DNA of 64,000 nt from Cynocephalus volans. Its lineage: Eukaryota > Chordata > Mammalia > Dermoptera > Cynocephalidae. Positions 38,025 to 50,079 of the stretch are shown here, piece after piece. A program made the translations under genes and the position numbers. The notes beneath the pieces were generated by a model. That model did not search any database. It was given only the letters and a program-made list of their open reading frames with translations, and was not told the DNA's origin. The number at the start of each line of letters is the position of its first letter. The stretch's first letter is position 1. The DNA is taken from positions 31,920,293 through 31,984,292 of the forward strand of contig NC_084469.1 of assembly GCF_027409185.1 (NCBI RefSeq), read 5' to 3'.

Positions 38025-40159
38025 ATGGACAGGCCGGCAGCTGCAGGAGGTGGAAGTGGGGGCTGTAAGGCTTGCGGTGCTGGTGGGCAGCAGGAGGCCC
38101 CTCGGCAGCCCAGGATGGAGACCCTTGACAGTCCTACAGGATCACGTGTCCAAAGGTGTAAATAATTTCTAGTCTGATTTCAGGTTCAGTGACATCAGAA
38201 AATGTATCCAGAGATTACAAAGTTCTAAGGGATGGAAATAAACTGGCACAGATGGAAGAAGGGTCACTTTTTCCAGGAGAATCAATTAAGTCCATTGTGA
38301 ATGATGTCACGTGTAATCTGCCCATTAATGGGAGCTGTGTGTGGAACCCTGACAGTGATTGAGTTTAAGATGTACTTCAAAAATGTAGAGAGGCACCCGC
38401 ATTTCATCCTTGATGTTACCCTTGGAGTGATCAGCAGAGTTGAGAAAATTGGAGCACAAAGCCATCGAGATGGTTCTTGTGGTATAGAGATGGTGTGCAA
38501 CGATATGAGGAACTTGTGATTTGCTTATCAACAGGAAGAACAGAGCAAACTTGACATTTGAAAACCTCAACAAACATGCATGTCCTCTTTCCAATGGGCA
38601 GGCACTATTTGCATTCAAATATAAAGAAAATTTCAATTAATGGCTGGAAAGTTTCTGATTCAGTATTTGAATATAAGAGATAGGGCTCGCCGAATAAGAG
38701 TTGGAAAATATCTAAAATAAACAGTAATTATGAGTTCTGTGACACCTACCCCTCCATCATTGTGCCAACTAGTGTAAAAGATGATGGCCTTTCAAAAGTG
38801 GCAGACTGTCGAGGGAAAGGCAGAGTTCCTGTGTTGTCACGGATCCATCCAGAAAGTCAGGCAACGATTACGGGTGGCAGCCAGCCACTTGTGGGTCCCA
38901 ATGATAAACACTGCAAAGAGGATGAAAAATACTTGAAACAATAACGGATGCTAATGCATAGCCACACAAACTTACTGTCTTTGATGCCCAACAAAACAGT
39001 GTTGCTGATACCAAGTAGGCAAAGGGTGTAGGATATGAAAGTGGAAGTGTTTACCCAAACACAGAGACCATGGTCTTGGAGATCACAACTCATGTGATGA
39101 GTCACTGCGTAAATTAAAAGAGATCGTGTACCCTTTGACTAATGAGGCACGGTGGCTATCCAATGTGTATGGGACACACTAGCCGAAATATATAAGGATG
39201 CTTCTTGCTGGGACAGTAAAAATAGCTGATAAAATAGAACCTGGGAAAACCTCCATGGTGGTGCACTGCAGCAATGGTGGAGACAGAAAACAGGCCAGCT
39301 CACGTCTCTGGCTATGCCGATGTTGGACAATTATTACTGGACCATTAAAGGATTCCAAGCTCTCATAGAAAAGAAGTGTATAAGCTTTGGACATAGGTTT
39401 GCTCTGCAAGTGGGCCATGATAATGACAACCATGCAGATTCTGACAGATCTCCTATATTTCTTCAGTTTATTGGTTGTGTTTGGCAAATGATAAGACAGT
39501 TTCCTTCAGCATTCGAGTTTAATGAATTATTCTTGATTACAATTTTGGATCACCTTTATAGCTGTCTCTTTGGGACCTTTCTGTGCGACTGTGAACAACA
39601 GTGATTCAAAGAGGATGTATATAGGGCCGGCCTGTGGCTCACTCGGGAGAGTGCGGTGCTGATAACACCAAGGCCCCGGGTTCGGATCCCATATACGGAT
39701 GGCCGGTTCGCTCACTGGCTGAGCGTGGTGCTGACAACACCAAGTCAAGGGTTAAGATCCCCTTACCGGTCATCTTTTAAAAAAAAAACAAAAAAACAAA
39801 CAAACAAAAAAAAACAAAGAGGATATATATACAGACTACATTTTTATGGTCTTATATCAATAGCCAGCTAGATGAGTTTTCTAATCCCTTCTTTGAATTA
39901 TGAAAACCACGTGTTATATCCTGTTGCTAGCCTGAGTCATTTGAAATTTTGGGTAAATTATTACATATGATGTAATCCACAGATGAGACCTTAAATGCCA
40001 ATTCAGCAGAATCTCAGGGAGCTGCTGGCCATCAGGGCAGAGCTGCAGAAGCGGGTGGAGGACCTGCAGCCAGAGGTGGCCACAAGCGCCATCCTGTCCT
40101 CATCTGAGCGTGGCTCCTTGCCTTCCCACTTGGCTTCTCCCATCCACACCTCAGTCTGA
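38025..40159 (+). pseudogene. MTMR1: Processed pseudogene of MTMR1 (myotubularin-related phosphatase)
   Basis: MTMR1 is a myotubularin-family phosphoinositide 3-phosphatase. The copy runs without introns from a start-like ATG (MDRPAAAGGG, METLDSPTGS) through the GRAM region ([31 protein letters not shown]), the phosphatase domain ([48 protein letters not shown]) to the C-terminal HTSV and stop. It has many frameshifts and stops, for example in the stretch equal to FPINGW near 38630. The CX5R active-site loop (about 39266-39290) reads CSNGGDR: Cys and Arg remain, but neighbouring residues have changed. A tRNA-derived SINE splits it at 39624-39814. Related 5' untranslated sequence probably begins near 37960, and 3' untranslated sequence continues past 40159 with an uncertain end. 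MTMR1 fits better than MTM1 or MTMR2 through the KNVERHPHF and AQSH wording. Confidence 0.9.
39624..39814 (+). mobile_element. Dimeric tRNA-derived SINE inside the MTMR1 pseudogene
   Basis: Forward dimer with an A-rich tail (AAAAACAAACAAAC type). The flanks read CAAAGAGGATGTATATA before and CAAAGAGGATATATATA after, one base apart, so the target-site duplication comes from the pseudogene's own coding sequence. Confidence 0.93.
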
Positions 40160-43100
40160 CGGGCATGACCAGCCACCTTGAGCTATCCTGCTGCTCCACT
40201 GTCTCCTTGGCGGCTCAGGAAAGGGACCTGGCAATCGCTGTTATGGCTGTGTCATGAGATCATGTCTTTTAGGATAGGCCCAGGGACCATTTATGTGGCT
40301 CGCTGACAGCTCCCACTGTTGGCAAGTGCTTTTTGTCTTGAGAACAGCCTGTTACTCTCCTGTTATCGGTTTCACAGGGGCACTGTTTGTCCTGTCCACC
40401 CTGTGAACTGACTTCCTGACGTTCAGGCAACTTGGGAGAAACTAGATTGCGTGGAATGTAGTCCTTTGGTTTAGGAAAGTCTCACACCATTTCTTTCCAA
40501 GTTAAATCCTTCATTAAAAACAAACACTGTTCACTTAAAGACCACATTGCCAGCCATGGGGCTTCTTTCAGCTCCTTGCCACAACTTGAAAACTGTTTAC
40601 AAATGAAATATTTGGGGGGAAGACAGACCATTGCCATCTGTTCTACAGTTATCTTCATGCAAAGGGGCCTTCTGTACCAATAACTATTGTGTACATATAA
40701 GGAATTTTTGAAAAAGAGAAATATGCCTTTGTTTTCCTCTGTCATTTTTTTATGTTTAGAATAGTCACCTGAGGAGGTATCTGCTTAACTGTACTGTATG
40801 AGGAATTTTTTTTCCAACAAACCTCATGCTAACTTTTAGTGGTACAGAAACCAGATTTGAATATGGCCATTTCAGTGGCAATGTCCTATGGCCCCACCTA
40901 ATGCTGGCACTTGCCTCCTGCGGTGGCCCTGTCCATCGAGGGGATAGCAGCGGTTTTCCTCAGGGTGGCATGAATGAGGCATGCTCAGTCCTCTGGCCCT
41001 GCTGAGGGTAAACAGGGGACTTGGGTAGCTCTGCGCAGGAGAGCTCCTTCAAGGAGCCCTGCCTGTCGATCCCTCCTGGGCTGTCCAACCAGGCATCCTC
41101 CCACCTTTTTACAGATGCCAACTGTTTGTGTCAAAGCAAGTCTGCATTCACCTGTTATCTGCCTATACGAAATAATTTCTCATTTTATCCCGATCCTTTC
41201 AACTCAGTTTATTCACGAGACTGCCTGTCAATATCTGAGCGCAACCACTGTGCTGTGGTTTTGGTTTGGAAAAGCACAGCACGTGCTTCTCTTGGTTTTC
41301 CTTCTCTGAGCAACCTTCGCTGGCCCAGGCCTCTCCTCTCGCTTTTGCACCTTCACTTACTGACTTCAAGCTCTGTGACTCCATTAGTCCTTGCAGGAAT
41401 TACAATCAACTGGTTCCATCCACTAGAGCACTTAGCTCCTCTGTGTGGTGTGCCACAGAATGAACACTGCACATTTGGGACCTGTGCCAGCAGGCCACAC
41501 ACCCCTCCCTCGTGCTGTGCCCACTGCTGCAAGTCACCGGGACCCCCATCTGCCATAGGCACTCAGCAACCCTTTGGTTAGAGGTGGCCTCAGAAGCTCA
41601 GGGGGTCAAGCCCAAGTACAACTGCATTGCAATATTTTCTGGCTGGTTTTATATTACTGGCTGTCACACAAAGTCCTACATATTGACTTTATTTTTGAAA
41701 ATATATTCCTAAGGTATTTTTATAGTCAAATACATAGACAATAAGTATTTTTTCAACTTGGAACCTTCTGAGTCTTATAGAAAATTATTCTTCTGTAAGA
41801 TACCAGAAATATTTATTCAAGGTAATTTGATAACCTAAAACAATTCTCCATTTTTATCTGGGGGATTTTTTTCTACGTCATAGTTAAACTGATCTTAGCC
41901 TTTGATTTATGCTTCCAACATATCTGATGGCTTATTTATGAATGGATAAACTGGATTATTCATTGATACAGTCAGTGATTTTTAAAAATGGGGACATTTC
42001 CCATTTTTTCCCAGAAATATTTAATCCCCCAGCTATACTAGGGCTATTAAGTATAATGTGGACTGGGTGATGCTTTTGACAGAACCAGAGAGGTATGGCA
42101 GAGGGGAAATGACAGCCATCACCCTCCAGCCCTTTCTGGCCTGACTCCGTCTCTCAAATCAGGACAGGAGGAGCACAGGGACCTGGAATAGAGATTAGAC
42201 TGGAGTAGAGATGAAGGAGTGACTACCTGTGGCCAGAAAATAGGACGAAATGAAATGGAGGGGAACCTGCATTTGTAGATGCCTTCCATGTACTTGGAGT
42301 TGTGCTGGGTCCTTTCCAAGCTTTAGCTCACTGAAGTCTCACCAACAATCCTTTTTCATAGATGCCTAGAAACTGTTGGAATTGGGACTCAAGAATTGTG
42401 CTTTTAATAAGTTGCTTTTGTAGGATGCACGCACACTGCTGCTGCAATGCAAATCCTATTCCCATTAGAGTAATCTGTTTAAGTTGGGTTAAAACAGTTT
42501 TAGGACATTTGGGCTACCTTTCATCTAAACCTCTTCCTTTGTTTGAGAAATTCCCTGCATTATTATTTTTGATGAGAGATAGAGCCCATCTGCCTGAAGA
42601 CACTGGCAATGCCAGGTGCTCACTTTCTTCGTGCCCCTTTCAGCTAGGGTGAGAGCAGAGCACGTGGCCAAGGTTCAGGTGGTCAGGCCCACTCCACTAC
42701 CCTGGACTTGCAATTGGGGGCTTGTGGAGCAAAAAAGCAGAGAGCATTTCTGAGCAGTAGCAGCAGTTTCTAGCCCAGTGGTCAGAGGGCTGCCAGCAGT
42801 GACATCCAGTGTCTTGTGGTGAAAACAGTGGCATTAGCAACCCATTTAGGCTTGTGGCAGTCCATGCTCCTGCTGAACCTAGGTCTGTCACGTTCTTGCC
42901 AATGTCGTGAGCTACCGAGTATCCCGTAATAAATCATTTTTTTTTTCTTAAATAGAGTTAGTGCCCATGGCTTACAAATAAAAACTTTGACATAGATGTT
43001 GGCCAAGTCTCAGAACCAGAATATGCCACATAAGACACATTTGGATATTTAGACACACAGACAAGTTTCATGCTTCTACCACTGTCCCTGATCCCCTGTC

Positions 43101-44929
43101 CTGGACACTGGGCTGCCTGGAGAGATCCAGGAATCAGACGCTCCAGACCCTCAACATGTAATGGGCATGGGAAGATGGGGGGTGGTGACGAAAGGTCGGG
43201 ATGGGGACTGGATTGGAAGAGGCAGTGGAGACAGATCTGGTAGTGGGGTAAGAGAGGAGCAATGTGGAGTAGGATCCCCTGTCATCCTAGGCCTTGGTTC
43301 CAGCCTGGCTCCAGCCTCAGCTGTGTCTGATCTGTGCCAACCTCAACCCTATCACCATCCTCCCCACAGCCCCAGACTCAGCAAAGTCCTTACTCCAGTC
43401 CCTGTCGTGACACAGGTTCAGGGGACTAAGCTGGGTTCTCCAGTTATCCAGCTGATGTGGTCGTCTGAGCAGACTTGTGCCCGACACATGAGCCCACTGC
43501 TCTCCTGCTTCATCACCCACCCCCAGTTCAGAGCATCTCAGAGGATGTGCGCCCCTGGCCCTGAACCACAGACCCTGACCTCTGTGTCCTTATCCCCATC
43601 TCAGTTTATGTTCTTCCACTTTTCCAGGCCTTGGGTCTGGACTTTGAGATCTATGCCGATTTTTCATGGCCTGGTCTCTGGGTGAGCTGGAGAAGGGGTG
43701 GGTGGCGGGTGAGGAGGGAGAGGCAGCCCCAAATCAACCAAATTGAACAATGGAAAGTCACGTATTTTTTAGTATCTCAAATAGAGCAATGTTTCCTGGG
43801 GGTAATGCCATCATCCATCCTTGCCTGCCCCCGTCCCTCCCTGCCCACTTTCTGCAGAGGGAGCCCTCTGGTGGGTGTGTCTGGAAACTGTCCCTGAGGT
43901 TGCAGGCCCCCGCTACCCCAAGAACCTCCCACAGGTTTGCACGCAAAAGCCCCAAGCTGTTTTAGAGTTCCCAAACATAGACACAATCCCAGATCCCAGG
44001 GACCCTAGAGCATATTATGTACAGTCCTTGACCCTCTCCCTAAAGACAATATCTGGCTCAGCATCTGCTTCTGGGGCTTTCTCCACGTGGGCAGGCATTA
44101 CCAGTATGGTCCGTCAGCGACTCCTTGTGATACTGTTCCGTGAAGCACTAGGCACCGGGTGCACTCATTCAGCGATACCTTTGTTTAGTGTTTCTCTCAT
44201 TCAGTGATTCATAACTCACCTTTGGCATCTTTGGGTGTGAAAGATCCAGAGATGAATAATGCACGGCCCCATCTCCAGGGCCTCATGGTGTAGGGGCAAC
44301 ATGGGGGAATGAAGAACAGAAGGCAAAAATGGATGATTTCACTGCAGGCTGAGAAGTGCTCAGATGGGGGTTACATAGGCAGATTAGGAGCTGGGGTAGT
44401 TGGGGGGGACTTCCCGGAGGAGAAACGACAGCCTTGCTGAGCCCTCAGTGGCTCCCCAGCCCCTTAATGGAAAACAAAACCTTGGAAGAAATGTGCAGAG
44501 TTACATCTTTTCCTGAAGACTTGAGGAGAAAAAGTTAAATAATTTATCTAGTCGTTTAAAGCATTATTTTCCTATGAAAACATACATCAAAGACTGTTAC
44601 AAAGTGAATGCAAAATTCCACGTAAATTTTCAACATAAAACAAGATATTTCAAGGAAATTTCCTACATGCAAAAGGCCTGTAACCCCAGACTCTCCTTAC
44701 CCCTCTGACTGGCATGAGTCCTCTCCTCTGTGTTCAGCTTTCAATATTAGTGAATGCTACTTCAGTGGAATTTTTTGAGAACAATCAGTCTCTGGAAAAA
44801 ACATCTAAATTTCTTAGCCTGGCCTTCAAGGCCATTCAGATGGGATCCTCCGCCCCCGCAGCTTACTCTCTCTCCCTCACACTCTCTGTTTTCTAAACAG
44901 CAGCTATTTGTGGCTCCCCAAACAGTAAA
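40160..44929. other. MTMR1 pseudogene 3' tail, then unassigned sequence
   Basis: The first part is probably retrocopied 3' untranslated sequence, AT-rich to about 41700, with no visible poly-A scar. From 42000 to 44929 I see no gene; open frames at 43161-43965 are Pro/Ser-rich without recognisable domains. Confidence 0.35.
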
Positions 44930-45295
44930 ATAATGTGCCAAGCTGGTTCATGCCTTTGTGACTGTCCAGAGGTTGCTTCCTTTGCCTGGAATGCTGCTAC
45001 TGACACATCCATCTGGCAAACTCCTACTCATCCTTCAAGTCCCAGCTCATGGGGCTCCTCTTCTGTGAAGCCTCCTAGCAGGCCCAAGCAGAATGAGTCA
45101 AGTTTCTCTCATGCACCCATCTATGGTGTACGTGTCCCTCTCCTTGTGCTGAGATTTATTTTCTTTATTTAACTGTTCCTCTAATTTGACTGTGGCAGTC
45201 AGGAGGGGAGAGACTCATTCATATTCGTATCCCTAGCTGTAAGCGCAGCACCTAGTATGGTAGGTGTTTATAAATATTCTGTATGAGGGATTGAA
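44930..45295 (+). mobile_element. L2 3'-end fragment
   Basis: TTTGCCTGGAATGCTGC, CATCCTTCAAGTCCCAGC and CTGTGAAGCCTCCTAGC are classic L2 3' sequence. Confidence 0.75.
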
Positions 45296-45594
45296 GGAAT
45301 AAAACTTATTTTGAGTCCTTTCTTCTCTTTTGTTTTTAAGAGTCGAGATAGGGAGATCAGCATTTTCTCATACACTTAGGAAAATGCTAAGGAAACTACT
45401 CACCACAAAGAAAAAACAAAAACTTCCATTTAATCTCTTAATAGTCATTCACATTTTATATCATAGCCCATGTAGTTCTACTGAGAACTCACCAGACCAA
45501 TGTGGTTTTTTATTTCGAGGCATTAGTAGAAGTAGCCAGAGGGGGAAAGAGCAGTGGTGCTGTAGGGTCTAGCCAGGTTCCTCCAAGTCACAAC

Positions 45595-45870
45595 AATAGC
45601 AGCAATAGGAGCTAATGCATATCATATCAGGCACTGACCTAAGTCCCTTACTTATACATGTATACATGACTCATTTAATCCTCATAACAACCCTATCAGG
45701 TGGCTGCTGTTATTACTCCTATTTTAGAGATGAGGAAACTAAGGTACAGAGAGGTTGAGGAACTTGCCCACAATCATATAGCAAATAAGTGGTATAGTAG
45801 GGACTCGAACCCGGGAAGTCTAGCTTGGGAGTCCATTCTCCCAATCTCTATGCCATATTACCTTCATGAG
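45595..45870 (+). mobile_element. MIR SINE
   Basis: ACTCATTTAATCCTCATAAC, TAGAGATGAGGAAACTAAGG and GGGACTCGAACCCGGGAAG identify a fairly complete MIR. Confidence 0.75.
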
Positions 45871-46740
45871 CAATAGATGGCAATTTTGGCTAAGAATATA
45901 GGGAACATGAGGAAGAAGAGGAAGGTGCCCTTTACAACCAATCACCCAGTCCCAGGCTCTGCGATGCCCTCTTTCATAAGTATCCTGCAAAGGTGCTCAG
46001 TGTCACTAGGTGTAACTCCCAGACTCCCAGAGGGCCCAGTCTCCTCTTTGCCCTGCGTTCACCATGGAGCGAGAGCAACTTGTTTCAGTGGGCCGGCCTT
46101 ATTCAGCTTCCAGCAGAGTCCTCATCAGCCTTCTCAGGAAGCAGGACCCCTGCCCTCCTACCCTCATAGGTGGGCAAGGAACTTAAGGGCTCCATCTCCC
46201 CAACAGCATTCACAGCAGCGCTCCAGGCTGTGGAAACCGGTGGGGCCACTTTCCTAAGGAGTACGTGTCAGGACATTAAACTTTCATAAACTCCTGTACA
46301 CCATCCAGAACATTTCAAGTAGAGTATGAGATGCAAAAATCCAGGAGTGAGAAAAAGCTAGGCATGCCCATGGAGCAAATAAGAAACTAATGGCTGATGG
46401 GAGAGTGTGAAGGGGAGGGGAGGGAGCGGGAACAGAAAGGTAAGCCTGGGTCTACCTTTGATATTGTGAAAAGCCTTATTTGCAAAGTAGAGAAATTTGA
46501 TTTTTTTCCCCCTACAGGCAATGGAGAATCATCCAAGGTCATGCTGTGTTTTTTTAGGTTTACAGTTTCACTAAAGAAGCTGTTTTTCTTTTCTTTACAT
46601 GCAGATACTTTCTCAACAGGAAACACTGTCATCATATGGCTGTCAGTGGATGCATGCTCCAAACTGTAAGTTGCTGGATTTTCTACATTGTTTAATAATT
46701 AAACCAAAGAATACATCTCTTGATTCAAACAGCTGAAGTA

Positions 46741-46839
46741 GGGGCTGGCCAGTTAGTTTGGATGGTTAGAGTATAGCCTTATAACACAAAGGTCAGGGTT
46801 CGGAGCCCCATACAGGCCAGCCACCAAAGGGGAGGGGGG
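46741..46839 (+). mobile_element. Monomeric tRNA-derived SINE
   Basis: A single tRNA-like unit of about 75 bases (GGCTGGCCAGTTAGTTTGG start, B box near GGGTTCGGAGCCCC) and a short G/A-rich tail. ACAGCTGAAGTA flanks it exactly at 46729-46740 and 46840-46851. Confidence 0.88.
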
Positions 46840-47124
46840 ACAGCTGAAGTAAAGCAGCGTTAACCTCTAAAAAAGGATACTTTTAATAAAGATGTTTCAA
46901 GAAATCAGTACCTGGATTCAATTATCTGATTTCTTACTTTGATTTTAAAACTATAGCCTAAGTCTTTAGAGATTCTGATCACAACGATCCTTTTTATTCC
47001 CAGTGACCCCTATTTTAGAATCATAAGTTCAGTCCTTCCCAGGGCAGTCTGCATCAAACTGTCTCAGGCCATTTCCCTCAACTGTGGCAGATTCTATTTC
47101 AATCCTAGGTCTGTTGTCCCTGTG

Positions 47125-47330
47125 TGGGCCGCGCAGTTGGAAAGACCTGAATTCAATATTTCCACAATTTTTTTACCTGAGTGATTTTGGGCAAGTCACC
47201 TAACCTCTCTGAGCTTCAGTTACTGCATCTGTGAAATGCGGATGACACCTTCTTCAGATGGTTATTGTAAGGATGAAAGAATAACACGTGTAAAGAGTAC
47301 CCCGGCACATCGCAAGTCCTCATATTAAGG
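47125..47330 (-). mobile_element. MIR SINE
   Basis: TGGGCAAGTCACCTAACC and CTGTGAAATGCGGATGA are MIR hallmarks; it ends close to the SLC16A11 CpG island. Confidence 0.7.
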
Positions 47331-47499
47331 GAGTCCTGTTCCTTCCTTCGGTCCTTGAGGGCATGCTATTGTTGAGCACGGAGCAGACACTCTGGAGGTC
47401 TGTGATTTGAAACCCGAGATCTACCTGGTCCTCAGCAACGTTCCTGAGGACAAAACTACTCATCCTTTCAGGTTTTGAGTACCAACCCCCCCCTTACAT

Positions 47500-48110
47500 G
47501 CATTGGCAGCGGGCCCTGGGCTTGCTGGGGATTGCAATCCGTGCAACTCCTCTGTGCGCAGCAGGCGGCAGGTGCGTGGGCGGGAGCCCGGCTGGCGGCG
47601 GGTGGGGGCGGGGCGGCATTCATTACTCGCCGGCGCCTGCCCGCGGGCCGGGGGTGTGTACGTGCGGATAATTCAATCCCCGTGGGACCCGGCCGCTAGC
47701 CTCAGCCGCAGCTCGGCGGATTGGCTGACTGTCTCAGCTCGCTCCCGCCCTCCGTCCCCCCGCCCCGCGTCCCAGGTGGCTCAGGCCCCTGCGGTGATCT
47801 CTGTTTACAGAGCGAGCCCGTCCAAGTTGGGCTCCATCTCTGCACTCGCTCGCCTCCGGGGCCCCCTCCAGCCCGGGAAGCGGGGAGAACACCCGGCCTA
47901 GCCATTCCTCGCCCTTTGCTTCCCTCCACCGCCCGGAGAGATCGGTAAGGCGGAAGCGGTGTGTGGGGAAGGAGGAGCCCCCGGCCTGGGGGATCCATGT
48001 TCCTCCTGTCCCGGTACCTCGCGCGGACCCGGGAGTTCTATCCCTAGGCCTGGTTCCCGCCCCCTCGGCCCCCGCACTGTCTTGCTGGGCGTGACGTGCC
48101 CACCCTGGGC
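47500..48110 (+). promoter_or_regulatory. SLC16A11: CpG-island promoter and non-coding first exon of SLC16A11
   Basis: The stretch is sharply richer in CpG and G+C than the sequence to its left, with several GGGCGG-type boxes around 47580-47620. A good donor (ATCG/GTAAGG, intron from 47945) pairs naturally with the acceptor CTGCAG ending at 48202, seven bases before the chosen ATG. That gives a non-coding first exon ending at 47944 and an intron of about 258 bases. The transcription start is not visible from sequence alone. Confidence 0.6.
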
Positions 48111-48208
48111 AAGCAGCCAGAGGCTGATCTCAGGGATGCCAGGTGTCCCCAGCGGAGGCACGGACATGGGCACCTGACTCACAGATGTTTCCCCACCTGC
48201 AGACGGCG

Positions 48209-50046
48209 ATGACCCCCAAGCCCGCCGGACCCCCGGACGGGGGTTGGGGCTGGATAGTGGCGGCCTCAGTCTTCGCGGTGAACGGGCTCTCCTACGGGCT
48301 CTTACGCTCCTTGGGCCTGGCCCTCCCTGACCTCGCCGAGCACTTTGACCGAAGCGCCCAGGACACTGCGTGGGTCAGCGCCTTGGCCCTGGCCGTGCAG
48401 CAGGCAGCCAGTGAGGGGGGCCCCGAGGTGGGAGGCGGGAACGGGGTGGAGGGGCCTCGAGTGTAGCGGTGGGAGACCCATCTGATTAGCAGACAATCGA
48501 AGAGGCAGCCGGTGGGACCAAGTTCTAGAAAAGAATGGGTCTTGAGGTCAAGGGGAGGAGCTATTAGGCCAGGCAAATAGCCAAGGAGAAGAGCTGGAGA
48601 CAGTTTGGGGGTCCGGGGGCATGTCTTCCGTTGACCCCGCCCCTTCTAGGCCCCGTGGGCAGCGCCCTGAGCACACGCTGGGGGGCGCGCCCCGTGGTGA
48701 TGGTTGGGGGCGTCCTCACCTCGCTCGGCTTCGTCTTCTCGGCATTCGCCCGCAGTCTGCTGCACCTCTATCTCGGCCTGGGCCTCCTCGCTGGTGAGGG
48801 GCGTGCAATGCCCGAGTCCTTCAGGGGTGATGGTGGGGACAGGAGCTTGTTGGGGGTTGGGGGAGCGACCGAGGAGGGGGCCTTCTGCGGGGAGCAGGGC
48901 TGGGAATGCTGGGGCAGGTATCCCGGCCCCCCGATCCTCATCGCGTCCTGTCCATTCGCAGGCTCCGGCTGGGCCCTGGTGTTCGCCCCTGCCCTCGGGA
49001 CCCTCTCCCGTTACTTCTCCCGCCGTCGAGTCTTGGCGGTGGGGCTGGCACTCACGGGCAACGGAGCCTCCTCGCTGCTCCTGGCGCCCGCCTTGCAGCT
49101 CTTCCTTGATACTTTCGGCTGGCGGGGAGCCCTGCTCCTCCTTGGCGCTATCACCCTCCACCTCACCCCTTGTGGCGCCCTGCTGCGACCCCTGGCCCTT
49201 CCTGGCGACTCCCCAGCCCCACCCCGCGGCCCCCTTGCTGCCCTCGGCCTGGGTCTGTTCACACGCCGGGCCTTCTCAGTCTTTGCTCTGGGCACGGCCC
49301 TGGTTGGGGGCGGGTACTTCGTCCCCTACGTGCACTTGGCCCCCCACGCTTTAGACCGGGGCCTGGGCGGGTACGGGGCAGCACTCGTGGTAGCCGTAGC
49401 TGCGGTGGGGGACGCGGGCGCCCGGCTGGTCTGCGGGTGGCTGGCGGACCAGGGCTGGGTGCCCCTCCCGCGCCTACTGGCCGTGTTCGGGGCTTTGACG
49501 GGGCTGGGGCTGCTGGCGGTGGGACTGGTGCCCGTGGTGGGGAGCGAAGAGGGTTGGGGGGGCCCCCTGCTGGCCGCGGCTGGGGCCTATGGGGTGAGCG
49601 CCGGGAGTTACGCCCCTCTGGTTTTCGGTGTGCTCCCGGGGCTAGTGGGCATCGGAGGTGTGGTGCAGGCCACGGGGCTGGTGATGATGCTGATGAGCTT
49701 TGGGGGGCTCCTGGGCCCTCCCCTGTCAGGTAAGGGCCTGAGCCAGAAGATCCGCTCGCAACCATCCTCTGCCCCTGGGGTCCGAGACCTCTAAATTCCT
49801 TTACCCCTCCTTTCAGGTTACCTAAGGGATGAGACAGGAGACTTCAGCGCTTCTTTCCTAGTGTGCGGCTCTTTCATCCTCTCTGGCAGCTTCATCTACA
49901 TGGGGCTGCCCCGGGCGCTGCCCTCTTGTCGTCCAGTCTCACCTCCAGCCACTCCTCCTCCTGAGATGGGGGAGCTGCTCCCGGTTCCCCAGGTTGCCCT
50001 GCTCTCTCCTGGAGGCCCTCACTCCACCCTGGACACCACTTGTTGA
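48209..50046 (+). CDS. SLC16A11: SLC16A11, proton-linked monocarboxylate transporter 11
   Basis: SLC16A11 is a 12-helix major-facilitator transporter of the MCT family; in human it is expressed in liver, localises to ER and plasma membrane, and carries type-2-diabetes risk variants. Four coding exons: 48209-48410, 48650-48793, 48962-49729 and 49817-50046, totalling 1344 nt (447 aa), all with GT-AG borders and matching phases. The MCT signature PPDGGWGW sits at residues 8-15 at the start of helix 1; exon 3 carries most of the helices ([57 protein letters not shown]). The tail ends STLDTTC. The ATG at 48209 matches the core MCT start; the 24-residue N-terminal extension of the human reference is not open in the same frame here. 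The 3' end faces SLC16A13. Residues 101-103 are ARS, so the site equal to human Asp127 is Ser. Confidence 0.96.
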
Positions 50047-50073
50047 TCATTTTCTTGTTTGAGCTCCTCCTCC

Positions 50074-50079
50074 AATAAA
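50074..50079 (+). terminator. SLC16A11: Poly(A) signal of SLC16A11
   Basis: A canonical AATAAA lies 28 bases after the stop codon of SLC16A11, so the 3' untranslated region is very short. Cleavage should follow within about 10-30 bases, around 50090-50110, well before the convergent end of SLC16A13. Confidence 0.85.

Noticed and set aside
39624-39780. Possible tRNA genes
   Set aside because: The A and B boxes belong to SINEs, which have poly-A tails and target duplications and no intact cloverleaf.
43161-43965. Plus-strand ORFs of up to 174 codons
   Set aside because: Pro/Ser-rich, with no recognisable domain, no clear splice context and frames overlapping each other. Kept as unassigned sequence.
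48646-49765. Long minus-strand and shifted-frame ORFs over SLC16A11
   Set aside because: They are shadows of the GC-rich real exon; they lack known domains and splice logic.
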